Assembly: GCA_026415275.1 (NCBI GenBank)
Contig: JAOAHK010000044.1
Span: 1 to 10,901, forward strand
Direction of reading: 5' to 3'
Length of the DNA: 10,901 bases
From: Anaerolineales bacterium
GTDB lineage: Bacteria > Chloroflexota > Anaerolineae > Anaerolineales > UBA4823
In this document: piece by piece, positions 1 through 7,515 of the stretch
Numbering within the stretch: position 1 is the first letter of the stretch
Layout: each line of letters begins with the position of its first letter
Position numbers and translations under genes: made by a program
Notes under the pieces: model-generated
What the model was told of the DNA's origin: nothing
Seen by the model: the letters and a program-made list of their open reading frames with translations, nothing else
The model's database searches: none

Positions 1-3000
1 AAACAATGACCTTCGTTCAATTCTAAACAAAAATTGACATCTCCTACTACTATTAGCGTAACTCTAGCCCGAGTAACCGCCACATTTAATAGATTGCGCG
101 TCTGGTCCAACCAGCTTAAGGTTCCTTCTTTAGTGCCCTCTCCAATAACGGTAGAAAAGATCATAAAATCTTTTTCGTCCCCTTGGAACTTATGTGCCGT
201 ACCAACAGTGATTTTGTCTGTTATCCCATAATGGCTTTGAATCAAATTCCGGATTCGTTCTTCTTGTGCCCGAAATGGAGTCACAATGCCGATGCTACTA
301 TTCCCCATTTCGAGTCTCTCCAAGGCTTCAAACAATTGGGGCAAAAGGGACATAATATATTCTGCTTCAGTCTCGTTACAACAACTGCCATTGGGAGGAT
401 AACTAACCTGACCTCTCGTATGAAGCCAGAACATCCCGCCAAATTGGTTCAAGAATGTTTTCCGAACGTTTCTCTTCGTCAAGTCGGTACGTATTTTTAG
501 TTTATTGTCATAGAACTCTTGGTTGGAAAAATTGATGATTCGAGCATCCGAGCGATAGTGCTCGTCTAACAGAAGCACTCCCGGTTGACTTCCACAACTT
601 CGTAAAGCTATATCAAACAAAGAACAGGAGTTATAAGAGAAAGCATCAAACCCAACCCCAAACTTTTGAGTTAATTCACGATCGGACTCCTTTGATAGGG
701 TCGCAACATGTCTAAGCTGATTGGGATCACCGATGATGACAATTTTCTTACCTCGAAATAGCAAGGGAAGCGCAGATGCAAAGTCGCATTGAGATGCTTC
801 ATCGATGATCACTAGATCGAACAATCCACTCTCTAAAGGAAAATTGGTTCTAGCTGCAAGATTTGTGGTCGCCCAGATGGGAAACATTTGGCTTGCGGCA
901 ATGAAATTCTCCCTTTCCGTTGCTTTATAAGCTTTATAATCTTCTCTATCTCCGAAGTCAGCTGTTTTTTCAACAGCAGTAATATAATCACTGGTTTTTT
1001 GATAAACTTCGTTATCCAGTTTGCTGGCTCGTTCAAACCATTTAGTCCTTAGAATCTCTCCGCTGGTGGTAAGCATTTTCCCCTGCAGTTCATTCAAGGC
1101 AGAGCGGGCTTGATCTTCTGTAGGTAATTTTGCCAAGGATTGGGATGTCTGCTGACAGCCATAATTTGCCTTCCAGAAGAAAACGATATTATGCCACTTT
1201 GTCAGGTGTGCAATAACCTGGTCTAGGTTGGCGGGAATTTGTTGTTGCCATAGGTCTGGAAATCGGTCATAGGTCTGTTTCTTGAGATCTCGAAGCATTA
1301 GAAAGCCATTTCCATTCTCCTCAATTTGGAGGTTGATCTCTGAAACGCATCTTTGGACTTGCTCCTCTAAGTTTTCCGCTTCTTTCAAAAGTTTTCCGAG
1401 TTCAATTCTTAAGTCATTGTTCTCGAAGTCAAAGGAGGGCAATTTCGTTATATCGTATTGGATCGCTTCTGGAATTTTGGAGCGAAGATCACGGATTTCC
1501 CCTAAAAGTACCTGGCACGTTTCCACCATTTCTCTTTGTTGTTTGTAAAGAATTGCTGAATTGAGTAGATCGATTAAGTTCTGCGCGCGCTGAAGCGAGT
1601 TTTCAGGGGAAGGCTTCTGGTGAATCTGAATTGGAAGGTGACATTGCTCATAGAGGTAGAACAAGAGTTTCAGCTTTTTCCGAAAGAGATATCCAAAGGT
1701 TAAAAGGTTAAGAAGTCGCTCAGAGAGTGGAAGAGACTTGGAAGAAAAATTTCGAAACCATTCTTTTAAAACTTCGGTCTCCTTCAGCAGATTTTCAATC
1801 TCTTCGCTAGAATACTGTTTGACCAAAAATTTTTCATATTCAAGCCATTCGAGTGGAAGTAAAGCTAGCTTTTCAGCCAGGAGTTTGTCCAACCGCTTCA
1901 ACTCAGCGTAATAGATAGTCGCTTGAGATTCTTTCTCGATCAATTCGATAGAATTTAGCCAGTTGTGAATTTGATGTATCAAATCATCTACCGTCGCAAA
2001 TTTCTTCGAATGCAGAAACCCGTTCCCAAAATCTCCAAATTGATCCTCGATCCGATGAAAGTCCTTAATGAGAGAAAAATGACGATCCCGACTAATGTCA
2101 TTTAGCCATGTTTCAAGTCTTGATTTTTCCTCTTTGAGTTTGAGGATTTGCTCTAAGAAATTTGAGAAAGCCGTCAAGAGTTTTTGGGTTTCTTCTTCAC
2201 GGTACTCAGGGACAAAATTTTCGATCACGCTTAGCTCTTGGGGCAAGAATCCCAGGTATAGCTCTCTTTCTTGCTGATAAGAGGCGAGTAAACCTTTCAG
2301 TCTGAGGATTTGTTCTAGCTTCTTTTGAGAATCTAAGAACTGATCTCTAACAGTAAAGTAAGCCCGAATTAGTTCTTCGGAAACATGATTATTAGAGGAG
2401 GCCTTGTTGGGTGCTTTACTTAGCGCAGTTCTCATTTGTGAAGCTGCGGCTTTACGGTTGATTTGATTACCAGTCCTAACTGCCCCCTGAAATCCAATTT
2501 CATTTTGCAATCGGCTCATAACCACATCTACAGCGCGATTGTTCCGACTTGCAAAAAGAACTTTTTCCCCCTTTAAGAAGGCTTCTGAAATTAAGTTTAG
2601 GACAAGCTGCGACTTGCCTGTTCCCGGTGGGCCCGTCACAACCACGATAGGTTCTTTCCTTACAGATTGCATAGCTCTCAACTGTTGCCGGTTGATTGGC
2701 GTAACGTAAATCCCATTATCCACTTGTTCCTCGGGCAAAGATGGATAATCGTGTTCGGGGACAATATTCAACAATTGTCTTAATGCCAACGATGTAGTGC
2801 TCCAATGAGATGGATTTGATAAATCCTTGAGTTCCCGAATCAAATTCATTGTGGCTATGTTATTTTCTACCCAAAAGAAGGCAGGGCTCTGGTAAATGGT
2901 GCCTGGAATGATGCGTTCTTTCACACGCGGTAGTGGTGTTTGATAGATTTCTGCGATTTTGTTGAAGATCAAGTCCTCTAAAGAAAATAGTGCAACTTCT

Positions 3001-3824
3001 TGATCCTCTATATTTACTTGATCGCATTCTTCTAGAAAAGTTTCAATTTCCTCATCAGTCATCTCTAGACTCTTAAGGGCAGCATAACTGATCTCATAGC
3101 CCTCTGACTGCAATGTGAACTCTTTGTCATTGCTTATAGTACCAAATGAAATCTCGACCGGGGCATAAATGAGGGGAGCGACCCGATCTTTGTCTATAAC
3201 CAAGAAGGGGTAGCCCAAGCATAGTTTTACATTGAATTCCCCATATTTCTTTTGGATAAACTCAAAGATAGGGTTGGGATCAGAACGTTTACCAGGTTGG
3301 ATGATAAGTTTTAGCTTGCCTAATATAAATTGATGAGTTTCCTGAACTGTATATGAACTAGGGCGCAATTGTTCGGGTTTGAGAACATACTGCTGGCGGT
3401 GCTCCCTGGTGAGACATTCTGAATAATATTTCAACAGTCTCGACCATTCATCGTCCTTCGTTACACGCGAAAAGATTGGTGGACTCTTCGGAGAAGAAAT
3501 TGAATCTTTCCGACTTTGCAAGTTCCGAGATGGAATTGGATAGCTATCGAGTTGGTGAAAACTCTCAATAGTGAGGTTTTTCTGATATTCGAGCGCCTCT
3601 TCAAGGGTATCGAAAAATTCTAATTCTAAGATATTAGAGATCTTAAAATGCCGTTTCTCTTGTGCTGCGTGACAATAAGCTAAAAAGACATAATCATTCG
3701 CCCATTGTATGGGAGAGATAACTCGGGAACTAGTGTTCCCTTGGTTATTTCTATAGGAGATATATAGAGCACTGCCATTCTGGATTGCTTGATCGATAGC
3801 GGTTCTGGCTTTGATGATATCCAT
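1..3824 (-). CDS. WYL-domain / SF1 DNA2-NAM7-type helicase with a very large internal insertion (3' end outside window)
   Basis: Read from ATG at 3824 (GAGGG just upstream), the frame stays open for 1274 codons to the left edge, so the C-terminus is missing. Residues about 17-68 resemble a WYL module: ALYISYRNNQG, then RVISP, DYVFLAYC and KRHFKISNI. The helicase motifs are Walker A GPPGTGKS (398-405), Ia-like SRNNRAVD (426-433), Walker B DEASQ (1008-1012), GDPNQL (1032-1037), DEHYRS (1087-1092), TPFR (1182-1185), HKFQGDE (1211-1217) and NVAVTRAR (1247-1254). This is the full DNA2/NAM7 (SF1) set, so ATP-driven translocation on DNA or RNA is expected. About 535 residues, mostly charged and probably helical or coiled-coil, lie between motif Ia and the ATT segment (985-987) before Walker B, far more than the usual 1B insertion. 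WYL modules bind ligand or single-stranded nucleic acid in regulators, defence proteins and some helicases. A defence or repair role is inferred. No nuclease domain is visible in the part present. Confidence 0.9.
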   Translation of the reverse strand, partial: MDIIKARTAIDQAIQNGSALYISYRNNQGNTSSRVISPIQWANDYVFLAYCHAAQEKRHFKISNILELEFFDTLEEALEYQKNLTIESFHQLDSYPIPSRNLQSRKDSISSPKSPPIFSRVTKDDEWSRLLKYYSECLTREHRQQYVLKPEQLRPSSYTVQETHQFILGKLKLIIQPGKRSDPNPIFEFIQKKYGEFNVKLCLGYPFLVIDKDRVAPLIYAPVEISFGTISNDKEFTLQSEGYEISYAALKSLEMTDEEIETFLEECDQVNIEDQEVALFSLEDLIFNKIAEIYQTPLPRVKERIIPGTIYQSPAFFWVENNIATMNLIRELKDLSNPSHWSTTSLALRQLLNIVPEHDYPSLPEEQVDNGIYVTPINRQQLRAMQSVRKEPIVVVTGPPGTGKSQLVLNLISEAFLKGEKVLFASRNNRAVDVVMSRLQNEIGFQGAVRTGNQINRKAAASQMRTALSKAPNKASSNNHVSEELIRAYFTVRDQFLDSQKKLEQILRLKGLLASYQQERELYLGFLPQELSVIENFVPEYREEETQKLLTAFSNFLEQILKLKEEKSRLETWLNDISRDRHFSLIKDFHRIEDQFGDFGNGFLHSKKFATVDDLIHQIHNWLNSIELIEKESQATIYYAELKRLDKLLAEKLALLPLEWLEYEKFLVKQYSSEEIENLLKETEVLKEWFRNFSSKSLPLSERLLNLLTFGYLFRKKLKLLFYLYEQCHLPIQIHQKPSPENSLQRAQNLIDLLNSAILYKQQREMVETCQVLLGEIRDLRSKIPEAIQYDITKLPSFDFENNDLRIELGKLLKEAENLEEQVQRCVSEINLQIEENGNGFLMLRDLKKQTYDRFPDLWQQQIPANLDQVIAHLTKWHNIVFFWKANYGCQQTSQSLAKLPTEDQARSALNELQGKMLTTSGEILRTKWFERASKLDNEVYQKTSDYITAVEKTADFGDREDYKAYKATERENFIAASQMFPIWATTNLAARTNFPLESGLFDLVIIDEASQCDFASALPLLFRGKKIVIIGDPNQLRHVATLSKESDRELTQKFGVGFDAFSYNSCSLFDIALRSCGSQPGVLLLDEHYRSDARIINFSNQEFYDNKLKIRTDLTKRNVRKTFLNQFGGMFWLHTRGQVSYPPNGSCCNETEAEYIMSLLPQLFEALERLEMGNSSIGIVTPFRAQEERIRNLIQSHYGITDKITVGTAHKFQGDEKDFMIFSTVIGEGTKEGTLSWLDQTRNLLNVAVTRARVTLIVVGDVNFCLELNEGHC

Positions 3825-3892
3825 ACATCCCTCTTTATAGATTTTCAGAGTATTCGTCAGCGATCCCACTTTACGTGGTTATGAATGAGGTT

Positions 3893-3898
3893 ATTATA
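3893..3898 (-). promoter_or_regulatory. Candidate -10 box for the helicase gene
   Basis: The minus strand reads GGATATAATAA here, a perfect TATAAT about 70 nt before the helicase ATG. At the usual 17-nt spacing the -35 position reads CATTTT, a poor match. If used, the promoter is weak or depends on an activator. The call rests on one hexamer. Confidence 0.35.
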
Positions 3899-3939
3899 TC
3901 CAAAAAAGTTTGACTAAAATGGAAACCGGTTCGCTAATG

Positions 3940-3949
3940 TGATTAATCA
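3940..3949. promoter_or_regulatory. Short perfect palindrome, candidate operator
   Basis: TGATTAATCA is identical on both strands and lies about 40 nt upstream of the candidate -10 box of the helicase gene, where an activator or repressor dimer could bind. It is only 10 bp and AT-rich, so chance is a real alternative. No regulator gene is visible in the window, although the helicase itself carries a WYL-like module. Confidence 0.2.
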
Positions 3950-4096
3950 TTCTAGGGTTAGAAAGAAGGTTAAGTAAAACCCGCCCTACCACTTAGGAGA
4001 CATCCGCTCAAATCATTAGAAGACGTTTTTTCGGATTGTTGTATAAGCGATTGAAAGTGAAAAATCGCGCGTACACTACAGATCTCTAGATACATT

Positions 4097-4756
4097 TCAC
4101 GGGAGCAATTCCGACGGATCAATCCAATCGCCGCGGTCGGTGATCAAGCCAATGCCAAAGCGCTTGATTGCGTCATAGGCACTGGGGTGAATGCCCATCC
4201 CATAAATATATACCAAATACGGACCAGGATAACCAGCCTCACTAAGCTTGCGCCGAAATTCAACCGCACGCATCTGCTGTGCCCAATCCTCCACCGCACC
4301 GTAGCTCAGACGAAACTTGGACTCTAATACGGCCGTGAGTTGATTTCCCTCCGCATCGGCAACCCGATACAGAACGTCAACTTCCCCGTTGAGGGGAACA
4401 TTGAACGGGCCTGCGAGAATTTGATAACCCTTTTGGCGCAGGGTGTAAGCAAGTGCGTCAGCCGCTTCCCGTTCAACGCTGATGCCGATGCGGTTATCTA
4501 ACTTTGCAAGCTGGGAGGCGGTCTGCTTTTGCAAGACAGCCAGCTCTTCCACCCGCTGTTCGGTGCGCTTCTGCGCCTCGGCTAGTTCTTCCACCCGCTG
4601 TTCGGTGCGCTTCTGCGCCTCGGCTAGCTCACGCACGACATCGGGCAAGGTGAGCAGCTCCTCAGTCAGCACCAATCGGCGCAGTTCTGCTCGCCACTCT
4701 GGATGCTTATACACCAGCTCAACAAATTGCCGATATTCCTGCACATCAAAAGTCAT
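4097..4756 (-). CDS. DUF3782-type coiled-coil protein with PD-(D/E)XK nuclease-like fold
   Basis: The protein has 219 residues. The N-terminus (about 8-40, with [11 protein letters not shown]) is a short helical segment. Residues about 41-86 form a coiled coil of 14-residue repeats ([14 protein letters not shown] twice, then a degenerate copy). The C-terminal domain has a PD-(D/E)XK-like layout: E95/E97 in the first helix, GEVDVLY with D127, then ESK with E145 and K147. Proteins with this architecture are common and often multi-copy in Chloroflexota and cyanobacteria. Their function is not established; a nuclease-like fold is inferred from the motif spacing. The start at 4756 is preferred because GGAG lies 8 nt upstream. 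An in-frame ATG at 4789 would add 11 residues but has only a weak upstream site, and a TATAAT falls inside that extension. It is alone on its strand, 272 nt before the helicase gene and divergent from the amine oxidase. Confidence 0.85.
   Translation of the reverse strand: MTFDVQEYRQFVELVYKHPEWRAELRRLVLTEELLTLPDVVRELAEAQKRTEQRVEELAEAQKRTEQRVEELAVLQKQTASQLAKLDNRIGISVEREAADALAYTLRQKGYQILAGPFNVPLNGEVDVLYRVADAEGNQLTAVLESKFRLSYGAVEDWAQQMRAVEFRRKLSEAGYPGPYLVYIYGMGIHPSAYDAIKRFGIGLITDRGDWIDPSELLP
4542..4625. repeat. Two tandem 42-bp repeats encoding coiled-coil heptads
   Basis: Copy 1 is 4542-4583 and copy 2 is 4584-4625. They differ at one base (AGCTC versus AGTTC near the start), and the first five bases of a third copy follow. 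Each unit encodes exactly 14 residues, two heptads, of the DUF3782-type protein. The near identity at DNA level, including third codon positions, points to recent duplication. Confidence 0.9.
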
Positions 4757-4764
4757 AACAAGTA

Positions 4765-4768
4765 CTCC
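4765..4768 (-). promoter_or_regulatory. Ribosome binding site deciding the DUF3782-type start
   Basis: GGAG on the minus strand, 8 nt before ATG at 4756. It favours the 219-residue protein over the 230-residue reading. Confidence 0.6.
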
Positions 4769-4775
4769 ATCCGCA

Positions 4776-4781
4776 ATTATA
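4776..4781 (-). promoter_or_regulatory. Candidate -10 box for the DUF3782-type gene
   Basis: Perfect TATAAT on the minus strand, 19 nt upstream of the preferred ATG. It would give a leader of roughly a dozen bases that still includes the GGAG site. No recognisable -35 hexamer lies at 16-18 nt spacing. Confidence 0.3.
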
Positions 4782-4950
4782 CATCGCATTTTGTCTTCCG
4801 CGCAGAAAAATGGAGAAATCAGCTAGATAAAATCTCTACAATGAGAGTATAGTTATCATTACTATCCTTATTAGGTTTGCCAAAACCATCTCACCCCTTT
4901 TCCCTATAGGCTGCTTAATTTGGAAAATTTGAGAAGATTAGGAGGTATGC

Positions 4951-6396
4951 ATGGTTTCCACATTATCCATTTCCGAACTGATCCCCCTTGTTCAGCGTGG
5001 CCTTGCCAATCTATATCCTCGTTCCACACGAAAGCGCGTTCTCATTGCCGGCGCTGGATTAGCCGGTTTAGCAGCAGCCTATGAATTAATCTCGGCAGGC
5101 CACCAAGTGCTAGTTCTGGAAGCGCGTCAGCGTCCAGGTGGACGGATTCATACTTTACGCGAGCCCTTTGCGCCGGTTTTGTACGGAGAAGCTGGCGCCA
5201 TGCGCATTCCGCGCTCACACACCTTGACGATGGCTTACCTTGAGAAGTTTAGCTTACCGACAACAGATTTTGTGATGAATAATCCCAATGCTTATGTCCA
5301 TCTTGGGGGAGTGACACGACGCTGGAAAGAAATTGGAGCAAACCCTGATGTTCTAGGTTTCGAGGTGGCTGCCCACGAAAAAGGAAAACTAGCCGGTCAA
5401 TACTGGGAGGAAACGATACGCCCGCTGATTGAGCAGATCGAGCAAGAAGGGGAAGCAGGATGGCAACGGATCTATGCTGAATATGATGAGTACTCAGTGC
5501 GCGAGTTTTTGGAACTGAAAGGGTGGTCTGAGGGCATGATCGAGATGTTCGGCTTGCTGAACAATCAAGAAGCGATGATGAATTCGTCCTTCCTCGAGTT
5601 ATTCCGCGAGGACGCCGGCAACTATTACACCAATATGTGCCAAGTTGTCGGTGGAATGGATCGCCTGACTCAGTCTTTCTTACCAGTGGTCGGACCTTCG
5701 ATTCGCTACGGCGCAAATGTGATTGCCATCGATCAAACTCCCAGCGAAGTCATCTTTCATTACCAGACTGCTGCAGGACGCTTTGAAGCGCGCTCCGACT
5801 ACGCCATCATTACCATTCCTTTTCCAGTGTTGCGCCATATTGAAATCCTTAAGCCCTTTTCGCGAGCTAAGCAGCGTGCTATTCGCCAATTACACTACGA
5901 CGCCTCGGCAAAAATCTTCTTTCAAACGCGGCGTCGGTTTTGGGAAACCGACGAGGGCATTTACGGCGGCGGCACAGTTACTGATCTGCCCATCCGCAAT
6001 TTGTATTACACCGATTACGGAAAAGAAAGTGGACGCGGGATTTTGCTTGCCAGTTACACTTGGTCAGAAGACGCCCAACGGTGGGGTTCTCTGCCACCTC
6101 ACGAACGCATTGAGCAAGCCATAGAAAATGTGGCTGCTATTCACCCGCAAATCATTCAAGAGTTTGAGGTTGGCGCTTCGTATATGTGGCATGATGATCC
6201 CTTTGCTGGCGGCGCGTTCGCTCTCTTTGATCCGGGTCAGCAGACACTATTACACGACGAGATCGTCAAACCCGAAGGACGTATATATTTTGCCGGGGAA
6301 CACGCCTCGCTCTATCATGCTTGGCTTCAAGGAGCTTTTGAATCGGGATTGCGAGCTGCGGTCGCGATTCACACCCTTCACTCGGGGTCTTCCTAA
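4951..6396 (+). CDS. FAD-dependent amine oxidase, L-amino-acid-oxidase type
   Basis: The protein has 481 residues, normal for flavin amine oxidases. AGGAGG (4940-4945) sits 5 nt before the ATG. The N-terminal Rossmann motif is GAGLAG (34-39), with E57 closing the second strand for FAD ribose binding and GGRIHT (63-68) following. GAMRIP (82-87) matches the LAAO element whose Arg (here R85) binds the substrate carboxylate. SAKIFF carries K321, equivalent to the lysine near flavin N5 in MAO-type enzymes. DPFAGGAFA (416-424) and the C-terminal FAD motif YFAGEHAS (446-453), with AW at 457-458, complete the fold. The expected reaction is oxidative deamination of an L-amino acid or amine to a keto acid or aldehyde, ammonia and hydrogen peroxide. 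No signal peptide is seen, so it is probably cytoplasmic. The substrate cannot be read from sequence. The gene stands alone on its strand; the same superfamily includes carotene desaturases, but the LAAO motifs argue against that. Confidence 0.88.
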   Translation: MVSTLSISELIPLVQRGLANLYPRSTRKRVLIAGAGLAGLAAAYELISAGHQVLVLEARQRPGGRIHTLREPFAPVLYGEAGAMRIPRSHTLTMAYLEKFSLPTTDFVMNNPNAYVHLGGVTRRWKEIGANPDVLGFEVAAHEKGKLAGQYWEETIRPLIEQIEQEGEAGWQRIYAEYDEYSVREFLELKGWSEGMIEMFGLLNNQEAMMNSSFLELFREDAGNYYTNMCQVVGGMDRLTQSFLPVVGPSIRYGANVIAIDQTPSEVIFHYQTAAGRFEARSDYAIITIPFPVLRHIEILKPFSRAKQRAIRQLHYDASAKIFFQTRRRFWETDEGIYGGGTVTDLPIRNLYYTDYGKESGRGILLASYTWSEDAQRWGSLPPHERIEQAIENVAAIHPQIIQEFEVGASYMWHDDPFAGGAFALFDPGQQTLLHDEIVKPEGRIYFAGEHASLYHAWLQGAFESGLRAAVAIHTLHSGSS

Positions 6397-6411
6397 TCAG
6401 GAGAATTGGGA

Positions 6412-7515
6412 CTAAGTCGCAATCGGCCGGCCTTTCCATTCACTCCAACCACGCCAACGCTGCCGGATAGACTGAACGGCAATGATGGTCATGAGGATAA
6501 CGGAGAGCGGTAAGAGCAGCGCATCTCGGGCACGTTGGCGGCTGATCACTGCCGTCAAGCTTCGAGTTAAGACGCCAAGCACACCACAGATAGCATATTT
6601 CCAAGAAAGTTGACTGATCGCAAGGATCCAAGGGATAACAAACAGCCACCAATGGAACACTGTGGAAAACAGAAGCAAGAAGATCGAATTGCCATGCCCG
6701 GCAAGAATATTCTTGGCAAAGCCATCCCGCACTTCTTGCCAGTTGACGTACATGCGGGTTTGCAAGAGTCCGTTAGCATCGCAAGCACGCAGGCGTAAGC
6801 CAGCGCCCTTGATGGCGTAGGCAAAAGCCATATCTTCCACAACGCGCTGGCGCACCGCTACATGCCCCCCGATCTGCTCGTATGCTTTCCGCCGAAAGAG
6901 CAAGCATTGACCCATCGCAGCAGAAAAGACACGAAAAGGTAGGTAGTGAACGGCTAAGACGGGCAGGTAGGCTAGGATCGTGAAGGCCATCAGGGGAACG
7001 GTTAAGCGCTCGCCCCAAGTGATTGTTTCTTGGGTTGGCCAGCAGGTCAGCAGGTCGGCTTTGGTGCACAAGGCTTCTGCAACCAATGTTGAAAGAGCCT
7101 GCGGATGCCAGCGCACATCGGCATCACTAAATAGCAAATAGTCTCCCTGAGCGTGTTGGGCAGCTTGATGGCAAGCCCAATTCTTGCCTAACCACCCGTT
7201 GGGCAGCGGCGCTCCAGAGCAAACTTTCAATCGTAGATCACCCTCTGCAACCGCCTGAGCGACTGCCGCTGAACCATCTTCTGATTGGTCATCCAAGAGA
7301 ATGACCTCAAAATTTGGGTAATCTTGGGCGAGTAAGCTGCGCACCGTTTCTCGCACGCGCAGCGATTCATTACGCATAGGAATCAAGATCGAAACAAAGG
7401 GAGTCGCTTGCAGTTTATCGATAGGATGTAAGCGAGGGAAGGTAAAAGCATTAAGCACCGCCACCAAGGCAATGATCACTAGAGGGAAGAAAGAGAGAAT
7501 CAGCCAATCTGACAT
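6412..7515 (-). CDS. GT2 glycosyltransferase, CruG-like (carotenoid glycosyltransferase candidate)
   Basis: This 367-residue integral membrane GT2 enzyme starts with an N-terminal membrane helix (about 4-24). The GT-A domain shows SILIPMRNE (42-50), DD (75-76), GWLGKNWACHQAA (107-119), the metal-binding DAD (131-133), GQCLLFRRKAYEQIGG (202-217) and the ED pair (227-228). Hydrophobic segments follow at about 275-300, 305-322 and 332-350, and the protein ends in WKGRPIAT. The pattern LPNGWLGKNWA plus DADV is typical of the GT2 group containing CruG and staphyloxanthin-type glycosyltransferases. It is the last of three minus-strand genes, 113 nt after the PlsY-like gene. With a cruF-like gene in the same run, transfer of a sugar to a hydroxylated carotenoid is the likely job; the sugar and exact acceptor are unknown. 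No strong ribosome binding site is seen, but an in-frame TGA upstream leaves this ATG as the only sensible start. Its stop is 15 nt from that of the convergent amine oxidase. Confidence 0.8.
   Translation of the reverse strand: MSDWLILSFFPLVIIALVAVLNAFTFPRLHPIDKLQATPFVSILIPMRNESLRVRETVRSLLAQDYPNFEVILLDDQSEDGSAAVAQAVAEGDLRLKVCSGAPLPNGWLGKNWACHQAAQHAQGDYLLFSDADVRWHPQALSTLVAEALCTKADLLTCWPTQETITWGERLTVPLMAFTILAYLPVLAVHYLPFRVFSAAMGQCLLFRRKAYEQIGGHVAVRQRVVEDMAFAYAIKGAGLRLRACDANGLLQTRMYVNWQEVRDGFAKNILAGHGNSIFLLLFSTVFHWWLFVIPWILAISQLSWKYAICGVLGVLTRSLTAVISRQRARDALLLPLSVILMTIIAVQSIRQRWRGWSEWKGRPIAT

Larger units (their letters stand above)
3825..4096. other. Gene-free spacer upstream of the helicase gene
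   Basis: This 272-base spacer separates the helicase start from the stop of the DUF3782-type gene, both on the minus strand. Neither strand holds an ORF with a start and ribosome binding site worth calling. It contains a minus-strand TATAAT (3893-3898) and a 10-bp palindrome (3940-3949). A weak 6-bp hairpin (4047-4052 with 4063-4068) lacks a T-run, so it is not a convincing terminator. The length suggests the helicase has its own promoter and is not co-transcribed with the gene upstream. Confidence 0.5.

Noticed and set aside
34..39. TTGACA on the plus strand, resembling a -35 box
   Set aside because: It is within the conserved C-terminal helicase coding region, with no plus-strand gene downstream.
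34..2277. Plus-strand ORFs at 34-231, 183-500, 1282-1548 and 2095-2277
   Set aside because: All lie inside the 1274-codon minus-strand helicase frame, show no domain signature and have low-complexity Ser/Phe-rich translations typical of antisense shadows.
3910..3938. Plus-strand TTGACT, 17 nt, GCTAAT: promoter-like pair in the spacer
   Set aside because: It points into the minus-strand DUF3782-type gene, with no plus-strand gene until 4951. The -10 matches at only 4 of 6 positions.
4047..4068. Hairpin GCGATT / AATCGC downstream of the DUF3782-type gene
   Set aside because: The stem is only 6 bp with a 10-nt loop and no T-run on either strand, so it is not a credible intrinsic terminator.
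4757..4789. Longer start for the DUF3782-type gene
   Set aside because: The 11 extra residues overlap both a TATAAT and the GGAG site of the downstream ATG, and relatives typically begin close to the [11 protein letters not shown] segment.
4482..4826. Plus-strand Ser/Cys-rich ORF over the tandem repeat
   Set aside because: It is antisense to the heptad-repeat coding region, and its apparent repeats are only the mirror of the coiled-coil repeats.
6425..6432. GGCCGGCC palindrome near the glycosyltransferase 3' end
   Set aside because: It falls in coding sequence (the GRP codons of the C-terminus) and is explained by codon choice; no terminator structure surrounds it.
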